Positions 1-12,529 of a DNA stretch of 64,000 nt are shown here, one piece after another (the first letter of the stretch is position 1; each line of letters opens with the position of its first letter). The position numbers were made by a program, and so were the translations under genes. The DNA is taken from contig CAJNDS010000069.1 in assembly GCA_905221605.1 (NCBI GenBank), positions 800,001-864,000 of the forward strand, given 5' to 3'. This DNA comes from Symbiodinium natans (taxonomy: Eukaryota > Sar > Dinophyceae > Suessiales > Symbiodiniaceae). The notes under the pieces are model-generated. The model was not told the DNA's origin. It did not search any database and worked only from the letters and a program-made list of their open reading frames with translations.

Positions 1-1413
1 GGTTCGGGTTTAGGGAATGTTGCACCCTCTTTAGTATGTGGGCCAACCCCCCCCCCCCCCTTCCCCAGAACAGTCGAATCTGGTTGCCCTGTTTACACTG
101 TCCACGGGTTTTATATGGTTTCGATAGGGAGGAGTTTAACGGGGAGAGCGATACCCGGCAACTGAATTTAAAGGCGATGCACGGAATTTTCTTACGATTC
201 GACTTTAAAGAGGGACCTGGTCTGCACCCCCAGGCAGTTACAGTGTCCTGAATAGCCTTGACCTTCTTCAGGGGCCCCCACTAAACAAGGTGCAACATTC
301 AGGTTGAGGGTTTAGGGTGTAGGGTTTAGGGTTTAAGGTGGGGGCCGCGGGGGGCCAAAGAAGCTACAGTAGTATTCAGCCTTAAGAACTTGAGCTGAAC
401 CCGAAAGCCTAAACCCTAACCCTAAACCCTAATGAACCCTAGAACCCTAAGCCCTAAAACCCTAAGCCTGCTTGCTGGTGGCTTTATATGGTTTCATTTA
501 AGGTCTAGCTTCGTGTCAGCTGTGCAAAAACTTCTTACAAGACCCCTGACCGCGGACTTCTTTCGTATAGATTCAGGACCATTCCGCCCGGGCTTCGGGT
601 TTAGGGCTTTAGGGTTTTGGGTCTTGGGTTTGAGCTTTGGGGCCTACAAGGGGCAACCCTGGCCCTGGCAGCCTCCACATTGCCGCGCATGTGCCGGTAC
701 CTTGAACGAGGGTGACGACACAAGTTTCTCCATACATCCTGAATCCCGACTGCCTAAAAGCCCTGAATCCTGAAAGCCTTAGCACTGCAACTCAAGCCCT
801 ACAGTCTAGAAAAAACTCCTCCCTCCCCCAGGGCTTTAAGGGTCCAAGGTGTTAGGCTTCAGGACTTAGGGGGTTAAGATTCCGGGGTTTCGGGTTCAGG
901 GGTTTTAGGGTGTAGAAGTTTAGGATTTAGGTGTCCGCGTTTTAGGGTTTGGCGGGCTTCGGGAAGCCCAGGGTTTAAAGGCTTCGGGGCTTGGAGCTTT
1001 GGGTTTTGGAGCTTCTAGGCTTTGGGAATTTGAGGGTGTTAGGATTTAGGGCTTGCGAGCTTTGGGCCTTCAGGAAGTGTTGGGTTGAAGGGTTTACGGG
1101 GCTGGGTTAGGGGTTGCGGGCTTCAGTAAGTTGAGGACTTTTGGGTTCAGGGCTTTAGGGCTTTAGGAACCCTAAACCCTAAACCCAGCTTATTTTTCTT
1201 CTTTGCGGGGCGGAGGGCGGAAGGGGGGGGGGGGTTGAGGGGCTTCGTGAGCTCCAGCTGGTGAGTTCCAAGTTCTGGGGGCTTTAAGAAGTTTCGGGTT
1301 TTTCGGTTTGTGTTTAGGGTTTACGGTAGGGCGTAGGGTTTAGGGTTTAGGGTTTCTGGGTTTAGGGTTTCTGAGTTTAGGGTTTAGGGTTTCGGGTTTC
1401 GGGTTTAGGGTTT

Positions 1414-1602
1414 AGGGCTTAGGGCTTAGGGCTTAGGGCTTAGGGCTTAGGGCTTAGGGCTTAGGGCTTAGGGCTTAGGGTTTAGGGTTTAGGGCTTAGG
1501 CTTAGGGCTTAGGGCTTAGGGCTTAGGGCTTAGGGCTTAGGGCTTAGGGCTTAGGGCTTAGGGCTTAGGGCTTAGGGCTTAGGGCTTAGGGCTTAGGGCT
1601 TA
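1414..1602 (+). repeat. CTTAGGG tandem array
   Basis: About 25 units of a single-base variant of the TTTAGGG unit, almost pure, broken once near 1480-1503 by three standard units. Confidence 0.95.
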
Positions 1603-1700
1603 GGAGTTGCTATTTCGATCAAGGCTTGCTGAAGCCCTCGGAGCCATAAACCCCGCACCTCCCACCGATGGCCCGGAAAGTTTCAGGGCTTTTGGGGGGG

Positions 1701-1818
1701 TATGGTAAACTCCAAAAAGTTGAAACGTCCTTGTCCCCATATCCCAAAAGATACACTAAAAAAAATCCCAGCTCTAATCATCCTTAAACCATGTTCAAAC
1801 TTTCTGGAGTTTACTGTA
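1701..1818. mobile_element. 118-bp foldback (MITE-like) element
   Basis: Ends are imperfect inverted repeats of about 24 bp: TATGGTAAACTCCAAAAAGT on the left and the complement of ACTTTCTGGAGTTTACTGTA on the right. The interior is AT-rich, unlike the surroundings. Terminal TA could be part of a target duplication. Confidence 0.5.
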
Positions 1819-1934
1819 GGGTTTTAGGGTTTGGGGTTCTGGCCTGCTGTTAGGCTCAGGATGTGGGGCTTGGGGATTGGGAACAGTGAGGGCTTTACAT
1901 GGGCTTCGGGATTCAGGGTTTTGGGGTTTAACCT

Positions 1935-2012
1935 CGGGTTTAGGGTTTAGGGTTTAGGGTTTAGGGTTCAGGGTTCAGGGTTCAGGGTTCAGGGTTCAGG
2001 GTTCAGGGTTCA
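1935..2012 (+). repeat. TTTAGGG and TTCAGGG arrays
   Basis: Four standard units followed by seven TTCAGGG units. Confidence 0.9.
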
Positions 2013-2440
2013 GGGTTTGGGCTTTAGAATGACTCCAAGCGACCATGCCATGGCAAAACTCGTCAGGCCAACGGTGAAGATGGGCAGAAGGGGCAGTACC
2101 TTTCGGCGTCTGACAAGAGTCTTGGTTTAGGGTTCAGGGTTTGGGGCTTAGGGCTTAGGGCTTAGGGCCTAGGGCTTCGGGCTTAGGGCTTAGGGCTTAG
2201 GGCTTTGGGCTTTGGGCTTAGGGTTTAGGATTTAAAGAGTCCAAAGGCGTATGACTTGGAACTTAGAATCCCAAAACCCCAAACCCTGAACCAATTTTTA
2301 AACCCTGCACGATACAAATCGTGTAAACGCCCTGTTCGTCTTAGGGTTTAGGGCTTTGGGTCTAGGGCTCAGACCCGGACCGGGGGGGCGGGGGGGGGAG
2401 GGGAGTCGTTTGCAAACATCTTGCACCATGGTCCCGACAG

Positions 2441-2539
2441 ATTTGGAAGCACGGGCGGCTCTACGAAAAAAACGACACGAGGGACAGCAAGAGGCCAAAG
2501 CGGCCAACAAAGCAGGAAGCCCAACAAAGAAGAAAGCAG
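2441..2539 (+). CDS. exon candidate, Lys-rich
   Basis: Acceptor GGTCCCGACAG, donor GTTGAG, 99 bases. Reads EARAALRKKRHEGQQEAKAA, then NKAGSPTKKK. Similar Lys-rich islands follow near 2610-2672 (GKRKDAW...KPNKKLRQ) and 2814-2870. Confidence 0.5.
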
Positions 2540-2681
2540 GTTGAGGGCTTCGGGTTGAGAGTTTAGGGGTTTAGGGGTCTAGGGACTTCAGGCTTAGGGT
2601 TTTTGGATTTGCCGGAAAGCGAAAGGATGCCTGGGGATCAGGAGCCCGGAAGCCGAACAAAAAGCTCAGGCAGGATTCGGG

Positions 2682-2804
2682 GGTTTAGGGTTTAGGGTTT
2701 AGGGTTTAGGGTTTAGGGTTTAGGGTTTAGGGTTTAGGGTTTAGGGTTTAGGGTTTAGGGTTTAGGGTTTAGGGTTTAGGGTTTAGGGTTTAGGGTTTAG
2801 GGTT
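2682..2804 (+). repeat. pure TTTAGGG array
   Basis: About 17 uninterrupted units. Confidence 0.97.
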
Positions 2805-5455
2805 ATACCCGCCGCAGCCAAAAGAAAGCGGCGAAACAAGCGCTCCTACGCAGACGTCGAGCCCTCAACCCGAAGCCCCAAGCCCCGAAGCCTCTTAACT
2901 CGGAGACCAGACATTCCGAAATCTCTGCCTTGGGTTAGGCGCGTCTGTAGCGTTTGGGGAAGGTTTGGCGTCGGGCATACAGTTTCGCAGCACCAAAAAC
3001 CATAAGGCTTCTATTGTCTTTAGTGTGGTTTTGGGCCCCTAAGCTTAGGGGAATCTAGTGCGAAACCTTTAGGGAGGGGGGCGGGGGGGGTTGGCTTATG
3101 TTACGCACTATCTAAACCCTAAACCCTAAACCCTTGTTCTTGTGCTATGAGAGACGTTCTGCGTCAACCCTGACCCCTAACCCTAAACCCTAAACCCCAA
3201 ATACACCCTAAGCTCTGAACCTTAAACCCTCACTCTGCCGGCGCACGAGGCTTATGCAGGTCGCCAACTCTCGTCCCTGAAAGAAAGCGGCGAAGTGGAC
3301 TGCAAACGTCGCCTGAGAGTTGAGGGGTTCAGGTGCTTCGGGTCTAGTGCTTCGAAGCATTTGGAAGTATGGGTTGTGAGCCATGCATGCGTTGGGCGTT
3401 TATGCCCGGGGGGGGGGGGGGGGGGGGGGGCGGGGAACCGTGGGAGCTGCTGCCTTTGGCGACATCCCTCTGCGGTTTTGTGCAGTGCGATGTTGGCGGA
3501 GCAAAACCCTAAGCCCCAAACCCTAAACCTGACATCTCATATGAAGGCTCTGGTAAGCTCGGATCTGTCTTTGGATACCCTGATAACTTATAAACCCTAA
3601 ACCCTCAGCCTTCCCCCCCCCCCAAGGCTCAAGCAAGCAAGCCAAGTTGCCGTCACAGCCTCAGCCAGGCAAACGCAAGCACGGATGTCAACTTCGCACT
3701 CTTGGGCAATAAGGGACCCCTAAGACGGACCCCCAAATAGTAGGATCCTTTTAGGACCCCAATAAGGCACCCCTACTTTCAGAAAGCCCCATTTCGATTA
3801 TGCTGAACAGCGTGGGCATCTCGGGCTAGGATTTAGCGCTTAGGGTTTCTGGCAGTCCTTCGAGTAGGAGGGCGTTGGGAGTTCTAGGCTTGCCTTAAAG
3901 CCTATACCCTGAACCCTGAATCCTAAACTCTAAGCCCTAAACCCTAAACCCTAAACCCCTAAACCCTAAACCTCTAAACCCTAAACCCCAAAATCCTAAG
4001 CCCTGAAAACTTTCAAGCTAAAAGCATTTGCTGAAGGAAACCGCAAGAGGGCCGGGGTTTAGGTTTTTGGGTTTCAGTGGGCTTTGGGTTTGGGGTTTGG
4101 GGTTGAGGGTTTAGGGTTTAGGGTTTAGGGTTTCGTGAGTTTTGGGTTTAGGGCCGAGGCTAGCTGAGGCTGAGACGGAGATGTCCGCCGTGTGCCTCCG
4201 CTCTCCATATTGCACATCACGCCAATGATTATTCGACCTCGGCGTGGGTGGGGGAAACCCTGAACCCTAAACCCTAAACCCTCGAAACCCTAAACCCTAA
4301 ACCCCGCTGGTTAACGGAACTTTGCAAGAATTTCGACCTATAGTCTGCCCAAAAGCCTAAAGCTTCTTGCTCCCTAAACCCAAGCCCTACACAACCCCAA
4401 AGCGCCACCTACATCCTCGAACCGCACCCGTCGACCCTAAGAAGGAAGGTTAAGGGTTTAGGGTTTGAGGCTTCGGGTTTGGGGTTTAGGGTTTCGGGGT
4501 TTGGGGGGTGTAGGGGTTTGGGGCTCCACCGCGAGCTGTGCTCGAAAGAGGCTGTAGGCATGGGGATGAGGGTTTAGAGTGCAGGGTGCAAGGTTCAGGG
4601 CCTGAACCCTAAATCCTTAACCCCTTGAACCCTAAACCCCTGAAACCCTGAAACCCTGAGGGTTTCGAAACCCTACCCGTTCAGGGCTCAGGCTTAGGGC
4701 TTGGGGCTCAGGGCTCAGGGTTTGGGGTTTAGGCTCAAAATTGAACTAGGGTTGAAGGTTTAGGGTTTAGGGTTTGCAACACTCCCAGGACGTTGGTGGT
4801 TCGACTGTGAAGGACCGGCATACAACACATCTATGTGCTGGCCCAAACATGACAGGGGTCGCTACTTGGTAGCCCAGTAACCATATTATCATGATGCCAC
4901 CCCTGTTTGGGGCTGGTGAATTTGAAAAGGGCACTGGGATACCAAGGCTAAATAGCTCGGCTGAGGCATGACGATCTGTCCATGCAGAGGACTGACAACC
5001 CTCCAAGCAGGACTAAAAGAAACTGTCGGGGTTTAGGGGTGAAAGGATTAGGGTTTAGGGTTCAAGGGTTTCGGGTTTCGCGTTTCTGAACCAGGGTTTC
5101 GGGTTTAGGGTTCCAAGGGCTGTCTATTTGGGGTGTTTTGTCCTTTAGGGTGTGGAGCTTAAGGCGTCAAAGGTTTAGAGTTTAGTGTGAAAAATGCTCC
5201 TTGAGATGATTCTTTTAACTCCAAACATTGGATCAGAACCTGGGCTCAGATTTCAAGATTTCGGGAGTTTTGTCAGGGTTTAGGGTTTAGGCGTAGGGAA
5301 CCCTAAACCCTGAACCTTGGACCGAAATCGCCAGCCCAGCCCAAGTAGGCCAGGGTACGCAAAGGCGATGGCGCAAAGGCAGCCCAGCAACAGGGGCTTG
5401 ACCTCCCAGGAAAAGGTGCCGTGTGCCCGGAACCCTCGGGCTTGGGGTTCTTCGG

Positions 5456-5594
5456 GTTTAGGGTTTAGGGTTTAGGGTTTAGGGTTTAGGGTTTAGGGTT
5501 TAGGGTTTAGGGTTTAGGGTTTAGGGTTTAGGGTTTAGGGTTTGGGGTTTGGGGTTTAGGGTTTAGGGTTTAGGGTTTAGGGTTTAGGGTTTGG
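5456..5594 (+). repeat. TTTAGGG array
   Basis: About 19 units with two TTTGGGG variants. Confidence 0.97.
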
Positions 5595-5604
5595 GCTTCA
5601 CTTC

Positions 5605-5682
5605 CTGAACGCCAGGCAATGCCTCTGGGAACAGCAGCCAGGGCAGTGGGAGGAAGATCCACCAGATCATGTAGTACCTCAC
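5605..5682. CDS. exon candidate, strand undecided
   Basis: Minus: RYYMIWWIFLPLPWLLFPEA, a membrane segment. Plus: PERQAMPLGTAARAVGGRST. A similar choice exists at 5325-5425 (minus LLLGCLCAIAFAYPGLLGLG; plus YAKAMAQRQPSNRGLTSQEK). Confidence 0.35.
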
Positions 5683-7511
5683 AGGGCTGTGGGTTCGGGG
5701 TTCTGAGCCAACGCCTTGCACCCCTCTGAACTTAAATCCCACACATGTTAGGAGTTTGCAGGGTTATGGGTCTCGGGTTTGAAGATGTACGGTTCAAGGA
5801 AGCAGCAGACCCAAGAAGCGCCACATGCAATGCTTCGGGACTCATAGCCCGGCGGCGCCAAACAAGAAGCAGGCAGGTTCAGGGTTCAGCGTTGAGGGTT
5901 TAGGGTTGGGGTTTTAGGGCTTAGGGTGGTGACCCTAAACCCTAATCCGTAGCTCAGGCAACACACTCTCGCACGGGTAGCTTACATGCTTCAAAGTCCA
6001 TGAGTCTCTCTCAACACGACCCTTGCAACCACCCTAAACCCTCAGCCCTGACCTGAAGCTGGAGTAACAAAGCCACAGTTCCAAGCCCCAAACCCCAGGG
6101 CTCTTAGGGGAAGGGCAGGAGCCCTAGAAACCATGACGAAAGCGATGATCCACAATGGTCCCCCCCATCCCTCGTAGGTCTTATTGCTTCTACATTACTT
6201 CAAAGGGACTACGGGGAGGACGCGTCAAGGACAGAGCAGACTGTGTATAAGGTACATGTACAGGTTCTACGGGCAGAAGGGGGTCCCTCCTCCTAGCTCT
6301 TCATCCACACTCCTCACTTCACTTTGAACTCCGAGCTCCTACATGAACGCTTCTTGGGGTCTCCACACCTCGAATCCGAGCTTAAGGTTTGGGGCTTGTC
6401 ATGTGCGACTAATGCAACAGGGCCACAGCACAACATGGGTGGCGCGCTCGCGAGCATCCTGCCGTATTTTGAGAGCAAGGCTAGCAAGCTCAAGGCTTGG
6501 GGGCAAAAACCTGGGTATAGTTTTAGGGTTGAGGGTGCAGGGCTTTGGGCGTTTTTCCCGCGCATGGATGATAGGGGTGAAAGGACTCCAGGGAGTCCCC
6601 CCCCCCCCCCCAACCCCCACCCAAGCAGCTGCCCAAGTTCTGGCCTGGTAGGCCTTTAGGGCGTTTGGCCCTGAATTCCCACCTTCATATAGGAAGCCTA
6701 ACAAGGAAAGGCAAGGCGTACTCTACGTCACTGCATCTAGTTGTGCCCCATTCAACTCTAAACCCTCAAGCCCTCCAGCCAAGATCTGGCCCAATACCCA
6801 AAACCCAAAACCCTAAAACAATAAAAGCCCTAAAAACCCTAAACGCCCTCTACCCCAAAAACCCTAAAAGCCCGTTGTGAACCAGCAAGTGCAAAAGACC
6901 CATTCTTGGGCTACTTGAGCTCTGGTCCTCGCCATCGCGGAGGTGCCAGGAGGACCAGGACTTCAGAAGCAAGTCCTCTCTACTGAGGGAAGCAGGTACC
7001 CTTCACCCGAAACCCTAAACAACAGGAGGGATATGGGGCTGTTGGGATTTTCCTGCTTGGGTGGGCCGCAGGGTGGCTTACTGGCTCTTTGCAGGACATG
7101 ATGGCCGAAAGTACCCTCCATACTCCCTGAAAGGGTATATAGTCGGAAGCAGCCCCGAAGCTCCTACCTTCACTGCGATTTAGAGGGATTGGAGGGTTCA
7201 GAGGGTTTAGGGGGTGTAGGGGTAAATCCTGACGCCCCAAAAACCCTTTCCTGGTACGTGAAGGCATCTGGGACTTCCACCACACCTGCGCAGAAAGGAT
7301 CTGTCCGTCTCATCCAAAGGGGAGAGGCACCCAGCCCGCCCAATCGCTTAAGCGCATTTAGAGTTTAGGGCTCAGGGGGCCTTATGAAGGCTCAGTGACT
7401 CCTCACTTCAAAACCCCATGGCTACAGCACCTAAATCCCAGAACCTTAAACCCTAGGACCCTGATCAGGGTCCCTTAGACCCTTGAACCTTAAACCCTAA
7501 ACCCTAAGCAG

Positions 7512-7564
7512 CTCAAAGCCTGCGAAGCCAACCCCGAGCACGTTTCGGTGTTCAGGAGCTTCGG
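7512..7564 (+). CDS. exon candidate with a repeat-derived donor
   Basis: From CTAAGCAG to GTTTAG, 53 bases. Reads LKACEANPEHVSVFRSF. Confidence 0.45.
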
Positions 7565-7633
7565 GTTTAGGGTTTAGGGTGCAGGGTGTAGGGTGTAGGG
7601 TTTCGGGTTTAGGCTGAGTGTGTAGTATTAGCT

Positions 7634-7750
7634 GAACTCTCAAACGTATGCATGCCCAGCCCAAGACCACGCAAACGCTGAAACGAAGCCAGAGCCAGAC
7701 GAACACAAGCGCCAGCCAAGCCGAACTCAAACACCTCCGCGTTCACACTG
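7634..7750 (+). CDS. coding-like region, polar
   Basis: Reads AQDHANAETKPEPDEHKRQP. Borders approximate. Confidence 0.4.
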
Positions 7751-8255
7751 GGCTTCGCGCTTGTGATTTATATTCGCTTCTCAGAGCTTAGCAAAAGACA
7801 CACTGTTGCTGTCAAGAGTCCTTGTGAAGGACATAAGAAGCTGCCACCCCCGCACTTCAAACTCCAAGGGGATCACCCCTTGGGATACGGGCAAAAGGCT
7901 TACACAGGGGTTAGGGCTTGTCCGGGTTACTGAACCCGAAACCCTAAACACTGGTAGGCCACAGCCTGAAGGACCAAACCCTGCAGCCCCAGACCGAACT
8001 TCTGAACCCTCGCTGAGGCTTTAGGGTTGAGGGCTTCGGGGTTGAGGGTTCAAGGTTCAGGGTTCAGGGTTCAAGGTTTAGAGTTTAAGGTTCAGGGTTT
8101 AAGGTTTAGGGTTAAACCCTAAACCCTAAACTCTAACACCCCCACCCCCCCCCCCCCCCCCCCCCCCCCCCCGAACATCGACTCCCCAGCCTTCCAACAC
8201 AGGCCGGAGCGAAGTCTCCACATCACTTCTAGACCTTCGCAAGGGCTTTTGGCGG

Positions 8256-8427
8256 CTTAGGGTTTAGGGGGGTTTGGGGTTTGGGGTTTGGGGTTTAGGG
8301 TTTAGGGTTTAGGGTTTAGGGTTTAGGGTTTAGGGTTTAGGGTTCAGGGTTCAGGGTTCAGGGTTTAGGGTTTAGGGTTTAGGGTTTAGGGTTTAGGGTT
8401 TAGGGTTTAGGGTTTAGGGTTTAGGGG
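8256..8427 (+). repeat. TTTAGGG array
   Basis: About 23 units, with TTTGGGG at the start and three TTCAGGG in the middle. Confidence 0.97.
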
Positions 8428-9001
8428 GCGAATGTAGGGTTTAGGGGGTGTAGTGTTTGGGCTTAGGGCTCAGGCGTTGCAGGTGTAAGGTTGGGTGGGG
8501 CATTCGCTTAACCTGGTTGCTGGGACGAAAGGGCTTTAGTTTTGGGATTTGGGGTGCTCGGCGTGGGCTTTCTTAAGGTGTATAGCTTCGGTAGTACGTT
8601 TTCGGAGGTCCTAAACCCTAAACCCCAATTCCTTCTAGTCGTTGCAGGCCTGAGATGTCCGTGAGGAGCTACATATTATATACATACGTATATCTATATA
8701 CATATAAGTCCACTAAGTCTAGGCACCATGTAGCTCGTTTGCCGCGTCGTCAGCGGCATCAAATCCTACTCTCGCTTAAGTTTTTGCTACATTTTCAGCA
8801 ATGGTGATTTGCAGCGCAAGCTGCGAGTGAGTATGCGGAAGGCTTATAGAGGGTTCTAATCGCAAAGCAACTTTTGCATCTAAAAACAAACAGCAAAAAC
8901 TCTGTGTTTTTGCGGTGTGTTTGGCTTTTTCGAACTCACGGCTCCGCCACGCAGTGTCCACGAAGGCTTGGTTTGGTGGGACAGTGTCGTGCTGTCCCCA
9001 G

Positions 9002-9180
9002 CACGGATACTCTGCAGCTGACGAGCCCACCAGCGTTTGCACCGAGCAGAGTGAGGCGAGTCAACCGCCTACTCCGGTGTCGTGGGCAGGCCTAAGTCGA
9101 GCCACACCTGCACCTGCGCAGGATGCCTCCATGACCCTTCAAATGAGTTTGGCGAAACTGAGACAAAGGCGCAGCCAGTC
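9002..9180 (+). CDS. coding-like region, disordered composition
   Basis: Reads GYSAADEPTSVCTEQSEASQ, later QDASMTLQMSLAKLRQRRSQ. It sits in a 94-codon open frame. Left border unclear. Confidence 0.45.
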
Positions 9181-9310
9181 CGGGGGTTTCTGGTGTTGAA
9201 AGGTTAAGGTGGTCCTAAGCCCTTGACAAAACCGAAGCCCTAAACAACCAGTCAAGCGCAAGACCACCAAATACTGCCTCAGCGAGAAGGGGGTCAAGAG
9301 AAGCGGGGAA

Positions 9311-9485
9311 GGATGCTCTGGCCATTCGCACACACTGGTCACACGGACGTTATCATCGTGTGCACATGGATGCTCTGGCCGTTCGCACGGGTCACACATA
9401 CGTTATCATCGTGCGGACATGGATGCTCTGGCCATTCGCAAGCACTGGTCACACGGACGTTATCATCGTGCGGACATAGGTGCCC
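9311..9485 (+). repeat. three copies of a 53-57 bp repeat
   Basis: Units start GGATGCTCTGGCC at 9311, 9368 and 9421 and share GTCACACGGACGTTATCATC. In the plus frame the first unit reads DALAIRTHWSHGRYHR. The middle unit is 53 bp and shifts the frame. Confidence 0.9.
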
Positions 9486-9499
9486 TGGCCAGGGTCCTA

Positions 9500-9660
9500 G
9501 GGTTTTAGGGTTTCAGGGTTGTAGGGTTTTAGGGTTTTAGGGATTTAGGGTTTCAGGGTTTTAGGGTTTTAGGGTTTTAGGGTTTTAGGGTTTTAGGGTA
9601 TTAGGGTTTTAGGGTCTTAGGGTTTAGGGTTGTAGGGTTTTAGGGTTTAGGGTTTTAGGC
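9500..9660 (+). repeat. TTTTAGGG array
   Basis: Eight-base units (one extra T) dominate, mixed with standard ones. The same unit recurs at 17.0-17.1 kb and 27.5-27.8 kb. Confidence 0.9.
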
Positions 9661-10140
9661 CCTTTGCGCGCTGCCTGTAGCTGGACTGGCGGCTACACTG
9701 GCTCGGCGATTGGCTCTGCACCTGGCCACTTTCGGGCTTTTGGGGTTTAGGGACATATTCTTTTCGGGGTTCAGGGTTCAGGGTGTTTGAGTTTTTTCTA
9801 TGTAGTTTTGGGCTTAAGTCCAAAAAACAAACCCTCATCCCGAAAGAGCTGGGATTGAGCACCAGCTTCGGGGAGGGTGTAGAGTTTTAGGTGACCTGAT
9901 CAGGCTTTAAGGTGTGGGACTTGCATTTTGGGGCTCAGGACGCCAGAGAGCGACCGAAACCCTAAACCCAGAACGAGACCTGATGCACAGTATTGTGGGC
10001 AAGGTGTATGGGCAAGGTCGTTAGAGGGATCCTACCCAAAGCATCTGTGAAGATTCCGGATCAGGGTTTGGGTTTAAGGGTCAGGGTCATGTGTATGGGT
10101 GACTGAGGCTCCCGAAATGGTTCGTCTTGGCATGTGCAAA

Positions 10141-10314
10141 CCTAAACCCTAAACCCTGAGCCCCGAGCCCTAAGCCCTAAGCCCGAAGCCCTAAGCCCTG
10201 AGCCCTGAGCCCTAAGCCCTAAGCCCTAAGCCCTAAGCCCTAAGCCCTAAGCCCTAAGCCCTAAGCCCTAAGCCCTAAGCCCTAAGCCCTAAGCCCTAAG
10301 CCCTAAGCCCTAAG
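10141..10314 (-). repeat. CTTAGGG tandem array, opposite orientation
   Basis: Written CCCTAAG on the plus strand, about 20 units after a few standard ones. Same variant as at 1.4 kb but inverted. Confidence 0.95.
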
Positions 10315-10379
10315 CCTGCCCAAAACCCTAAGCCTTTAGCCCTTAGCCCTAAACCCTAAACCCTCCCTTCCTTTCCCAG

Positions 10380-10451
10380 AAGAGCTGGAAGCCTTTGCTT
10401 AGAGGAGGCCTCCACAAAAGGAAGCCTTTCCAGCCCCCAGTCCTCGGCGAA
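10380..10451 (+). CDS. exon candidate
   Basis: Very good acceptor (CCCTCCCTTCCTTTCCCAG). Reads KSWKPLLRGGLHKRKPFQPP. Confidence 0.5.
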
Positions 10452-10600
10452 CCCTAAACCCTAAACTTTAAAGCTTCAGGCTAGGAGGTGTACAGCTTTG
10501 GGTTTGGGGTTTAAGGTTTAGGGTTTGGGGTGTAGGGTGTAGGGTCCCCAAGCCCGAAACCCACAAACCTCCGGCCCATTCCGGGCGCGCCGTGCCGCAG

Positions 10601-10683
10601 GTCGTGGAGGCGTCCTCCACCTCCACGTCTCTGTCCACGGAAGGCTTCGTGCCTCGACTGTGTTTTTTTCGCTTTAGAGGGCT
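10601..10683 (+). CDS. exon candidate
   Basis: Reads VVEASSTSTSLSTEGFVPRL after GCCGTGCCGCAG. The antisense frame is open. Confidence 0.4.
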
Positions 10684-11225
10684 GCCGGGTTGTTTGGTGC
10701 ACTTAACAGGGGCTCCTTCAAGGTTTACATCTGTTTAGGATTCGGGAAAGGTTTTTTAGGGTCTAGGGTCTAGGGTCTAGGGTTTGGGGTTCTGGGTTTT
10801 AGGGTTTAGGGTTTCGGGTTTAGGGTTTAGGGTTCAGAAGGTTTTTGGTTTAGCTTCTCGAAACTCCAGCACCAGAAGCGACCTTTTCCTGCACGCCAAC
10901 ACATTGGTCAGACGGGCTGTCTCATGACGTACTGGTTCTTAGTCAGAAAACCAGGAATTAGGCACCCGGTATAAGCCCTTAAAGGGTAGATATCGAGGGC
11001 TGAATTCCTTGATTCTCACTACTAAGAACTACTAGGATTAGGGTCCTCGCCTACAAGTGCCCAAGGGCTTTGGGGGCTGTGGAAGATTCTTGGCTTTCAG
11101 GCTTAGGGTTAGGGGTTATAAGGGCTCGGGGGTTTTGGAGGGTACGTAGGGATTTTTAGGGGGTTAGGGTTTAGGGTTTAGGGTTGAGGGTTTAGGGTTA
11201 TGGGCTTCTTCAAGTTGAGAGTCAG

Positions 11226-11300
11226 CGGTTTGATGGGTGGATCGGCGAGGACCCTAATGCAGCTGCTCGCTCCGGTGCAAAGAGATTGAACAGGGGATGC
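11226..11300 (+). CDS. exon candidate
   Basis: Reads RFDGWIGEDPNAAARSGAKR after GTTGAGAGTCAG. Confidence 0.45.
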
Positions 11301-12529
11301 TTGACACTAAACCCTAAACCCTAAACCCTTTAACCTTTAAACCCTAAACCCTAAAACCCAAACCCTAAACCCCAAACCCCAAACCCCAAACCCAGAAGCA
11401 TGGCGATTCGTAGCTTAGGGTCCAGGGTTTGGTCCTCAAGGTGCAGGGTTCAGGCTACAGGGATGAAATGGGGCTTAAGTCGTAGTTTACCAGTGCATGA
11501 AACTCCCTAAAACCGGAAACCTGAACCCTAAACCCCAAACCCTAAACCCTAACCCCAAACCTTGAAACGGAAACCGTAACCCCTTTTGAGGGTTTAGGAG
11601 TCAACTGCCAACGTGCGAGGTGAACAGAAGCCCCCACTCTCTAAAAACTCCATGGTTTCAACCCCCTGTTAGGTCTTAGGGTTTAGGGTTTAGGGTTTGG
11701 GGTTTGGGGTTTGGGGTTTGCTGTGATAGGGCGTAGATGCTGTGAAGGTTTGGATGCAGCAGCGGCTCGAATGCCCCGTCAGGTGCGAAGAGCAGTTCTG
11801 GCCCGATTGTGGAGGGCCATCTAATACTTGCACGCCGTCCGAGGCGGCAAAACTACCCAAACCTATTCCTTTTAGGGTTCCTAAACTCATGACAATCGTT
11901 TACTTTCAAAAAAAACCTTTCCGTCACCGATGGCCACTTTCAGCCAAGGGAAAGGTTTGCGGCTAGGTCCTCAGCTGCATACGGGGGGCGCAGAGGGTCA
12001 GGGTCAGAAATGGCCAGGGAGGTCAGGGCGGGCCAGGGGGGGTTAGGGGGTCAGCCACCCTCTGGCATAAAGGGGGGGGGGGGGGTAAGGTACAGGGACC
12101 AGTACTGGTCCCGAGGAGAACGTGTTCCGGTACCGGGCGCATCGTGGGTGCTACCGACCTCCCGGCTGCAGGAGGCGGGCAAGCGACCTGGGTCGACTTT
12201 CGTCATGGAGGGCTTGAGCGCCGCCCCCCTTCTGTAGGGGGGCGGCCTAGGCCCTGAGTTTACGGTTCAGGGTTTAGGGTTTATAATTTCGGGGGGTGCG
12301 GGGCGTAGGGTTGTAGGGCTTTGGGAGTTAAAACCCTGAGCCCCATAAACCCTATCACAAAAGCCATATAAGCCCTAAGCCCTGAACCCTGAATCCGCCT
12401 TCGCATCCCCAGCTCAGTGCCTATCAGCTTGGCTTTGTGGTGCTTTAGAAGTAATTATTACTGGGGAGGCGATTACCAGGACCAGTACAGGGGCATATGT
12501 AGGGTTTAGGGTCTACAGTTTACGGTTTA

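Larger units (their letters stand above)
1..2440. other. repeat-rich stretch without a supported gene
   Basis: Mainly degenerate TTTAGGG in both orientations. A weak minus-strand membrane-like island (LPLLPIFTVGLTSFAMAWSL) at 2030-2115 is the only coding hint. Confidence 0.6.
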
